NCBI GenBank assembly: GCA_019419625.1
Contig: DXZO01000019.1
Location: 76,632 to 100,559, forward strand
Reading direction: 5' to 3'
Origin: Collinsella sp.
Lineage (GTDB): Bacteria > Actinomycetota > Coriobacteriia > Coriobacteriales > Coriobacteriaceae
Length of the DNA stretch: 23,928 nucleotides
Shown: positions 16,264 through 21,308 of the stretch, in pieces
Numbering within the stretch: the first letter of the stretch is position 1
Layout of the letters: every line of letters starts with the position of its first letter
Position numbers and translations under genes: made by a program
Notes under the pieces: generated by a model
The model's database searches: none
What the model was told of the DNA's origin: nothing
Seen by the model: only the letters and a program-made list of their open reading frames with translations

Positions 16264-16327
16264 GTTGAACCCCTTTGCGGCCGATATGACCGCATCTTAA
16301 CCCTAAAGGCGCCTGTAAAAGACAGCG

Positions 16328-17203
16328 TCAGCCAAAACGCCCCGTCAAATAATCCGCGGTGCGCGGATCGGACGGATTCTTGAAGAGTTGCGCGGTGGGC
16401 GCGTGCTCCACCAGCTCACCCAGCAAAAAGAACGCAACCGAATCGGAAATACGCGCGGCCTGCTGCATGTTGTGCGTCACGACCACCAGCGTGCAGGTCT
16501 CCTTGAGCTCGCAGGCCAGCTGCTCCACCACCAACGTCGACACAGGGTCGAGTGCCGAGGTCGGCTCGTCCATCAGCAGAATGTCGGGCTGCACGGCAAG
16601 TGCGCGGGCGATGCACAGGCGCTGCTGCTGTCCACCCGAAAGACCCAGGCCCGACTCTTTGAGCTTGTCCTTGACCTCATCCCATAGCGCAGCGCGACGA
16701 AGGGAGTCCTCGACCAGCTCATCGAGCACGGCGCGGTCGCGCACGCCCATACCGCGAGGACCGTAGGCGACGTTGTCGTAGATGCTCATGGGAAACGGGT
16801 TGGGGCGCTGGAACACCATGCCCACGCGCTGGCGCAAACGGCAGATGTCGTAATCGCCCAGGATATCTTGACCATCGAGCGCAATCTTGCCCTCGATGCG
16901 GCAATCCTTGATGTCGTCGTTCATGCGGTTAAAGCAGCGCAGCAACGTAGACTTTCCGCAGCCCGAAGGCCCGATGAACGAGGTGATCTGCTTGTCGCGG
17001 ATCTTGATATTCACGTCCTTGAGCGCATGGTGGTCGCCATAGAACAGGTCGAGGCCCTCGACATCGATGCGCGTCGGCGAGGCGGCAAGATCCTCTGCCG
17101 TGGGGCGAGTCGCATCCCCAACCTCGCGCTCATGCGCGGCCTCGGCCTGCGCTTCCATGAGTTCTTCAAGCTCCGTGGGCTCCACAGCCGCAGCAGCCGT
17201 CAT
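16328..17203 (-). CDS. pstB: Phosphate ABC transporter ATP-binding protein PstB
   Basis: A 291-residue ATPase of the high-affinity phosphate importer PstSCAB. It shows Walker A GPSGCGKST, the PstB-specific CFNRMND, Q-loop VFQRPNPFPMSIYDNVAYGPR, ABC signature LSGGQQQR, Walker B ILLMDEPTSALDP and H-loop VVVTHNMQQA. PstB proteins are usually 250-260 residues; here about 45 extra residues, rich in Ala and Glu, precede the domain. The ATG at 17203 is favoured by GGAGG eight bases upstream; the ATG at 17218 has no site. The transporter genes pstS, pstC, pstA and the regulator phoU are not beside it: a VanS-like kinase ends 103 bp upstream. In that gap a perfect TTGACA lies at 17285-17280, with only a weak -10 (TATGAG) 15 bases on. 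Confidence 0.95.
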   Translation of the reverse strand: MTAAAAVEPTELEELMEAQAEAAHEREVGDATRPTAEDLAASPTRIDVEGLDLFYGDHHALKDVNIKIRDKQITSFIGPSGCGKSTLLRCFNRMNDDIKDCRIEGKIALDGQDILGDYDICRLRQRVGMVFQRPNPFPMSIYDNVAYGPRGMGVRDRAVLDELVEDSLRRAALWDEVKDKLKESGLGLSGGQQQRLCIARALAVQPDILLMDEPTSALDPVSTLVVEQLACELKETCTLVVVTHNMQQAARISDSVAFFLLGELVEHAPTAQLFKNPSDPRTADYLTGRFG

Positions 17204-17306
17204 ACCGCATACCTCCATATCGATATCAATTCAGCAGTATCGATAGTAGGAATCGCGGCTCATACGCACGTGAGCACATTGTCAAGTGTTTGTAAGGGCA
17301 CGCTGG

Positions 17307-18545
17307 CTATGCGGCGGGCAGCTCGATGGTGAATATCGTGTGCTCGGGCGTCGATTCACATGCAACGGTACCGCCGTGTGCCGCGATGATCTCCTTGGCA
17401 ATAGCAAGGCCCAAACCGGCACCACCGCGATTGGTCGCACGCGCCGCATCCAGGCGATAGAACTTCTCAAAGATCACCTTGAGCTTAGCCGCAGGGATAG
17501 GATCGCCCTGATTGATAAAGCGCACGCGCACGCCGCCATCGTCTTGGCGCCTGGCCTCAATCGTGATAGTCGAGCCCTCATAGCTATAGGCGACGGCGTT
17601 TTTCATGATGTTGTTAAACACGCGGGCCATCTTATCGCCATCCACGAGCACCGTCAGGTCCTCGCGAATATCAACCTGGGCTTCCTTATGCTGCTCGTTG
17701 AGGATGGGATAGAACTCGTCAGCCACCTGAGCCAGCAGCAACCCCAGATCAACATAGCCGCGCGTGAGCACGATATCGTGGAAGTCAAAGCGCGTGATAT
17801 CGAAGAACTCTTCGATGAGCGCATCGAGCCGGTGCGCCTTGTCGAGCGCCACGCCCGTAAAGTGCGCACGTTGCTCAACCGGCAGCTCAGGAGCCTCTTG
17901 AAGCAGCGAAAGATAGCCCACCACACTGGCAAGCGGGGTGCGTAGGTCATGTGCCAAGTACGTGACCAGATCGTCCTTGCGATGAGACTCGTCACGCAAG
18001 GCCTGTTGCACCTTGCGCTCGCGATCGCGCACACGGTTGAGTGTGCCCTCGACCTCCAGGAAGTCGCCGTCGATGTTGTCCCAGGTGTCGGGGTGATCGA
18101 TCAGGCGATCTTGAATACGAGCGGCCAGCACACAATCGGCATGCTGCTCGCCCTGCTCATAGCCCTGGTAGTACAGGGCGCGGCCGCAAAAGAACAGCAC
18201 GCACACGGCAAGCGCCAGCACAAAGCCAAGCATGTTGAATACAAAGCCGGCATCGAACAGCACCGGCCCTTCGATGCCGCCGAGTGCCATGGCGCCAATC
18301 GCCAACGTCATGGCCCACGCGGCACCGCCAATCACCACGCAGCGGCGTACGATTTCAAATCGATCGATCAGCAAAAAGCCGACAAGCAGCACCGCCAAGA
18401 TTCCAGCGATGTTATCGATGCCAATCAGCAGCAGGCTCAGCAAAAAGAGCAGCACCGTTGCAAGCGCGCGGTTGTCGACGACCGACCTCACGTATTCAAA
18501 GAGTCGATCGGGCACCTCGAATGCCTGCCTATCGTCTTTTGTCAT
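17307..18545 (-). CDS. VanS-like sensor histidine kinase
   Basis: A 412-residue sensor kinase with four closely spaced membrane helices in the first 122 residues and almost no extracytoplasmic domain, so it probably senses within or at the membrane. A soluble linker (about 123-190) leads to the H-box TYLAHDLRTPLASVVGYLSLL (His199). The ATPase part has NNIMKNAVAYSYEGS, a divergent G1 box (INQGDPIPAAKL in place of DxGxG), IFEKFYRLDAARA and GGAGLGLAIAKEI. These are features of VanS-type kinases. ATG at 18545 is preferred to GTG at 18551 because GGTGGGG is then well spaced. It follows its regulator by 25 bp. VanS-type systems monitor the cell wall; there is no vanHAX set here, so resistance should not be assumed. 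Confidence 0.88.
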   Translation of the reverse strand: MTKDDRQAFEVPDRLFEYVRSVVDNRALATVLLFLLSLLLIGIDNIAGILAVLLVGFLLIDRFEIVRRCVVIGGAAWAMTLAIGAMALGGIEGPVLFDAGFVFNMLGFVLALAVCVLFFCGRALYYQGYEQGEQHADCVLAARIQDRLIDHPDTWDNIDGDFLEVEGTLNRVRDRERKVQQALRDESHRKDDLVTYLAHDLRTPLASVVGYLSLLQEAPELPVEQRAHFTGVALDKAHRLDALIEEFFDITRFDFHDIVLTRGYVDLGLLLAQVADEFYPILNEQHKEAQVDIREDLTVLVDGDKMARVFNNIMKNAVAYSYEGSTITIEARRQDDGGVRVRFINQGDPIPAAKLKVIFEKFYRLDAARATNRGGAGLGLAIAKEIIAAHGGTVACESTPEHTIFTIELPAA

Positions 18546-18570
18546 ATCCACTTCCCCACCATCAAAGGCG

Positions 18571-19266
18571 TTATTCGATTATGTAGCCGACGCCCCAGAC
18601 GTTTTTGATAAAGCGCGGCTTTTGAGCGTCGTCACCGATCTTTTCGCGCAGGTGGCGAATGTGCACCATCACCGTATTGTTGGAGCCGGGCATAAAATCC
18701 TCGTTCCACACCGCGCGGAACAGATCCTCCACGGCCACCACACTGCCGCGATGCTCGACCAGATACAGCAAGATGGAATACTCGATGGGCGTGAGGCGCA
18801 CCGGCGCACCGTCCACCGTTACGGAACGGGCATCGCGGTTGATCTCCAGGCCGTCGAACTGGATGGTCGGCGACTCGGCCGCCTGCGCGCGGCTACCGTA
18901 GCTGGTGTAGCGGCGAAGCTGAGCGTGCACGCGCGCGATGAGCTCCAGCGGGCGGAACGGCTTAACCACGTAATCGTCCGCGCCAAGCGAAAGGCCCTCG
19001 ATCTTGTCTTGCTGGGCATCGCGCGCCGTCAGCATGATCACGGGATAGGTATGGCTGGAACGGATCGTACGCAGCAACTCAAGCCCATCGATATCGGGCA
19101 GCATGACATCCAGCAGTGCAAGATCGAACTCCTGCTCCAAGATTGCCTTGGCAGCATCGGCCCCGCTATAGGCGACCTGTACGTCAAAGCCTTCTTTTGT
19201 AAGGTAGATACCAACCAAGTCGGCGATGGCCTTTTCGTCATCAACTACCAAAATGCGCTCGTTCAT
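18571..19266 (-). CDS. VanR-like response regulator (OmpR family)
   Basis: A 231-residue regulator. The receiver domain has D9/D10, phospho-acceptor D53 (LALLDVMLPDIDG), T80 region MLTARD and K102 region VVKPF. The winged-helix domain has RLTPIEYSILLYLVEHRG, the recognition stretch NNTVMVHIRHLREKIG and the ending FIKNVWGVGYIIE, very much as in VanR. The ATG at 19266 has GAGGAG upstream. On the minus strand CATAAT (19292-19287) is a good -10 giving a short leader. An 11-bp spaced TTAAG repeat lies just upstream of its -35 position, as expected for autoregulation. The divergent neighbour, a D-Ala-D-Ala carboxypeptidase, is a natural target. Confidence 0.9.
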   Translation of the reverse strand: MNERILVVDDEKAIADLVGIYLTKEGFDVQVAYSGADAAKAILEQEFDLALLDVMLPDIDGLELLRTIRSSHTYPVIMLTARDAQQDKIEGLSLGADDYVVKPFRPLELIARVHAQLRRYTSYGSRAQAAESPTIQFDGLEINRDARSVTVDGAPVRLTPIEYSILLYLVEHRGSVVAVEDLFRAVWNEDFMPGSNNTVMVHIRHLREKIGDDAQKPRFIKNVWGVGYIIE

Positions 19267-19325
19267 GCGTGCTCCTCTCGCGCTCCATTATGCCCGAGGG
19301 GGCGCACGCCACACACAACAAGCGT

Positions 19326-19352
19326 GGGTGATTAAGTCGGCCTTAAGCACCC
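19326..19352. promoter_or_regulatory. Candidate binding site of the VanR-like regulator
   Basis: TTAAG occurs at 19332-19336 and 19343-19347, a direct repeat with an 11-bp period as bound by OmpR-family dimers. The same stretch is also an inverted repeat: GGGTGATTAAG (19326-19336) against CTTAAGCACCC (19342-19352), with one mismatch. It lies between the divergent regulator and carboxypeptidase genes, about 45-70 bp upstream of the likely start of regulator transcription. Confidence 0.5.
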
Positions 19353-19418
19353 TTGTGCCCGTTCGGGCGCGGATGTGGGCCACACACGCACGCGATGATC
19401 GCCGACACCGGTAAACGA

Positions 19419-19424
19419 TATACT
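19419..19424 (+). promoter_or_regulatory. Candidate -10 box of the carboxypeptidase gene
   Basis: TATACT is a five-of-six match to the -10 consensus. It lies 39 bases before the chosen GTG start, giving a leader of about 32 bases. The corresponding -35 (TGATCG, 17 bases upstream) is poor, as in a promoter that needs an activator. Confidence 0.4.
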
Positions 19425-19463
19425 CTAGTTCCAGAAGAGACCGTCCCGTCGAAAGCGAAATCT

Positions 19464-20804
19464 GTGAAGTCCCTCACCTCTTTTGCAAAGCGCTCAGCCC
19501 AGCTTGCCGCCGGCTTTGTCTGCGCTATCGCCCTTGCCGCTGGCGTGCCCACCGTCGCCGGCGCCCAAGTGCTCACGACCGACAATGTCTGCGGCAAAAC
19601 CGCCGATGCGCGCGGCATCACGGCAGAAAACCTGCCCGATATCGATGCGACCAATGCCCTCGTCATGGGCAAAGACGGCACCGTCTACTATGCCCGCGGC
19701 GCCGATGAGCAGGTCAAGATTGCCTCGGTCACCAAGGTCATGACCGCAATCCTAACCGTCGAGAATTGCAAGATGGACGAGAAGGTCACGGTGAGCAACG
19801 CCGCAGCCACCGTGGGCAATTCGACCGCCGGCTTGCTCGAAGGCGACGAGCTTACCGTGGAGCAGGCACTGCGTGGCCTGATGATTCCCTCGGGCAACGA
19901 CGCCGCCGTCGTGCTCGCCGAATATGTGGGCAAGAAGATCGAACCTAAGACCAAAGACGCCGAGGCAACCTTTGTGAAGGCCATGAACGAGCGCGCTAAG
20001 AAGCTCGGCTGCACCGGTACGCTTTTTGAAAACCCGCATGGTCTGGACTTTGATGAGTGGGCTGGCGATATGCACTCAACCGCACACGACGTAGCGCTGA
20101 TGATGCAGGAGGCCATGAAAAACGATACGATCCGCGAGGTCGTAGCGAGCGAGGATTCCTGGATCGAGGTCACGGGCGCCGACGGCACCGACCATTCGCA
20201 TTCCATGGACACGCATAACTATTTGCTGGGCCAAGATGGCAACATTGGCGGCAAGACCGGCACCACCGACGACGCGGGCTACTGCTTCACGAGCGCCTAC
20301 AACCGCGACGGCGACGAGATCTACACCGTCGTTTTGAACTCCACCACCACCGACCAGCGCTTTACCGATACCGCCACCCTTGCCAACTGGTACTACGGCC
20401 ACAAGGTGACGGTCGCAATCGCCAACACACAGGAAAAGACCGCCAACGGCAACCCGCTTATGGCGCGCATTGGCCAAACCGACTGGACGGATAAGACGAT
20501 CGACGCCACACTCGCCGATCCCACGGCGCAAGCGACCGTGTTTTCCCTTGCCGGCGAGGTGACCGAAAAGGTTAGCTACGACGATCTTTCGGGCACGGTG
20601 CATGTGGGCGACAAGGTGGGTAGCGTCACGCTCAAGCAGGACGGCACCAAGATCGCCGTCATGGACCTGGTTGCCGACGAGGAAGGCGCAGGGCCGAATC
20701 CCATTGAATGGCTGCTCGTGAAGCTCGATCGCTTGGGCCGTCGCATCGACAACCGCCCGCTCACGGCAGAAAGCGAGACCGTCGCCAAGGCGCCCGAGGT
20801 GTAG
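19464..20804 (+). CDS. D-alanyl-D-alanine carboxypeptidase (PBP5-type, peptidase S11)
   Basis: A 446-residue secreted penicillin-binding protein that removes the terminal D-Ala from peptidoglycan stem peptides. The active-site motifs are SVTK (Ser88-Lys91), SGN (143-145) and KTG (264-266), in the usual order and spacing. A second domain (about 360-410) resembles the PBP5 C-terminal beta domain, and a possible amphipathic helix (NPIEWLLVKLDRLGRRI) may hold it on the membrane. The GTG at 19464 is chosen because it gives an ideal signal peptide (Lys/Arg start, hydrophobic core, cleavage near VAGA). It also fits the -10 box at 19419. Upstream TTG at 19353 and ATG at 19395 would add a non-signal leader; no start has a clear ribosome site. 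It is divergent from VanRS-like genes and followed by a strong terminator. Confidence 0.92.
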   Translation: MKSLTSFAKRSAQLAAGFVCAIALAAGVPTVAGAQVLTTDNVCGKTADARGITAENLPDIDATNALVMGKDGTVYYARGADEQVKIASVTKVMTAILTVENCKMDEKVTVSNAAATVGNSTAGLLEGDELTVEQALRGLMIPSGNDAAVVLAEYVGKKIEPKTKDAEATFVKAMNERAKKLGCTGTLFENPHGLDFDEWAGDMHSTAHDVALMMQEAMKNDTIREVVASEDSWIEVTGADGTDHSHSMDTHNYLLGQDGNIGGKTGTTDDAGYCFTSAYNRDGDEIYTVVLNSTTTDQRFTDTATLANWYYGHKVTVAIANTQEKTANGNPLMARIGQTDWTDKTIDATLADPTAQATVFSLAGEVTEKVSYDDLSGTVHVGDKVGSVTLKQDGTKIAVMDLVADEEGAGPNPIEWLLVKLDRLGRRIDNRPLTAESETVAKAPEV

Positions 20805-20828
20805 GGCGCAAGAATAATAAGCCCACTG

Positions 20829-20861
20829 AAAGGAGGCGTCCGAAAGGATGCCTCCTTTTTT
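20829..20861 (+). terminator. Intrinsic terminator of the carboxypeptidase gene
   Basis: AAAGGAGGCGTCC (20829-20841) pairs with 20846-20858 over 13 bp with one G-U wobble, around a GAAA tetraloop. It is followed by a six-T run that overlaps the stem end. It lies 24 bp past the stop codon. Confidence 0.93.
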
Positions 20862-20863
20862 GA

Positions 20864-20952
20864 GGGTTCGAATCCCCAGCCGCCATTCTTGATAATAAAA
20901 AGGGCCCCAAATGGGACCCTTCTTCAAATTCGTACTGGCGGAGAGCTGGGGA
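20864..20952. repeat. 89-bp direct repeat, copy 1 (tRNA-Ser 3' end plus terminator)
   Basis: This copy matches 21054-21142 at a constant offset of 190 bp without gaps, about 77 of 89 bases identical. It begins with GGGTTCGAATCCCCAGCC, a tRNA T-arm-like string on the plus strand. A shared terminator hairpin (20897-20921) follows. It ends with TACTGGCGGAGAGCTGGGGA, which on the minus strand is the last 17 bases of tRNA-Ser including CCA. The rest of the tRNA is absent here, so this is a truncated tRNA 3' end, not a gene. Confidence 0.85.
20897..20921 (-). terminator. Duplicate of the tRNA-Ser terminator
   Basis: This is the same AAGGGTCCC-ATTT-GGGGCCCTT hairpin (minus strand) as behind the intact tRNA-Ser, followed by TTTTTATTA. 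Its upstream tRNA is reduced to the 3' end. On the plus strand only TCTTC follows. Confidence 0.65.
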
Positions 20953-20957
20953 TGTCC

Positions 20958-21033
20958 GGGCATGCTGCGCATGCCCTCCGGCTTCAAAGCCTGGCGGCTT
21001 TTCGCCCACGGGCTACAAACGCTTTCGCGTTTG
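20958..21033. other. Cassette of abutting small hairpins between the two repeat copies
   Basis: The hairpins follow one another: GGGCATGC-TGC-GCATGCCC (20958-20976), GGCTT-CA-AAGCC (20980-20991), GCCC-AC-GGGC (21004-21013) and CAAACGC-TTTC-GCGTTTG (21016-21033). CATGCCCTC occurs at 20970-20978 and 21042-21050, so GGGCATG at 20958 could pair with either. GGAGAGCTGGGG at 20940 can pair with CCCCAGCCTCC at 21064-21074 to enclose the whole set. No reading frame or known RNA family was recognised. Confidence 0.5.
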
Positions 21034-21053
21034 CTTAACGCCCATGCCCTCTC

Positions 21054-21142
21054 GGGTTCGAATCCCCAGCCTCCTTTCTCCGCACAAAAAAGGGCCCCAA
21101 ATGGGACCCTTCTTTCAAGTCATACTGGCGGAGAGCTGGGGA
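21054..21142. repeat. 89-bp direct repeat, copy 2 (overlaps the tRNA-Ser 3' end)
   Basis: This second copy comprises the plus-strand T-arm-like string GGGTTCGAATCCCCAGCC (21054-21071), the terminator hairpin and the 3' end of the intact tRNA-Ser. The part between the T-arm-like string and the terminator has diverged most from copy 1; terminator and tRNA end are nearly identical. Confidence 0.85.
21086..21111 (-). terminator. Intrinsic terminator of tRNA-Ser
   Basis: On the minus strand AAGGGTCCC-ATTT-GGGGCCCTT forms a 9-bp stem with one U-G wobble (21090-21098 with 21103-21111), followed by a T-run complementary to 21086-21091. It begins 14 bp past the tRNA's CCA end. Confidence 0.88.
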
Positions 21143-21216
21143 TTCGAACCCCAGATGCCCTTTTGGGGCATACTCGCTTAGCAGGCGAGCACCTTCGGCC
21201 TCTCGGTCAGCTCTCC
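21126..21216 (-). tRNA. tRNA-Ser (anticodon GCU)
   Basis: A complete class II tRNA of 91 bases including an encoded CCA. The acceptor stem GGAGAGC (21216-21210) pairs with GCTCTCC (21136-21130), and the discriminator is G. The anticodon arm CTCGC-CTGCTAA-GCGAG has anticodon GCT. A long variable arm, ATGCCCCAAAAGGGCAT, is typical of serine tRNAs. The T-arm is CTGGGG-TTCGAAT-CCCCAG. It reads AGC and AGU codons. It has its own promoter and terminator candidates, so it is transcribed alone. Confidence 0.96.
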
Positions 21217-21230
21217 GTAACAGCCGTTCT

Positions 21231-21259
21231 ATAGTAACCAAACAGCCAAGGATGAGCAA
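21231..21259 (-). promoter_or_regulatory. Promoter of tRNA-Ser
   Basis: On the minus strand TTGCTC (21259-21254) and TACTAT (21236-21231) are exactly 17 bases apart. This puts the transcription start within about 10 bases of the mature tRNA 5' end. It lies between the stop of the large unknown gene and the tRNA. Confidence 0.6.
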
Positions 21260-21308
21260 GAGGAAATTTTCTAATTGCCTAGCAGCCTTTCCTTCTTGAA
21301 AGCATCGC

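Noticed and set aside
14851..16383. 510-codon plus-strand frame opposite phoR and phoP
   Set aside because: It spans three minus-strand coding regions and their gaps, and its composition is that of an antisense shadow.
17257..17296. PHO box or full promoter before pstB
   Set aside because: CTTACAAACA and CTTGACAATG look alike but do not align at the 11-bp period expected, and the perfect TTGACA lacks a good -10 at 16-18 bases.
17307..19266. Vancomycin resistance locus
   Set aside because: Only regulator and sensor resemble VanR/VanS; no vanH, ligase or vanX is present, and such kinases are common in cell-wall sensing.
20864..20885. A second plus-strand tRNA gene ending in GGGTTCGAATCCCCAGCCGCCA
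   Set aside because: Only a T-arm-like string and acceptor-like end exist; no 5' acceptor strand, D-arm or anticodon arm precedes it, and the carboxypeptidase terminator occupies that place.
20076..20987. 303-codon minus-strand frame opposite the carboxypeptidase, reaching into the tRNA-repeat region
   Set aside because: It covers the terminator and repeat copy 1 and is antisense to a gene with complete active-site motifs.
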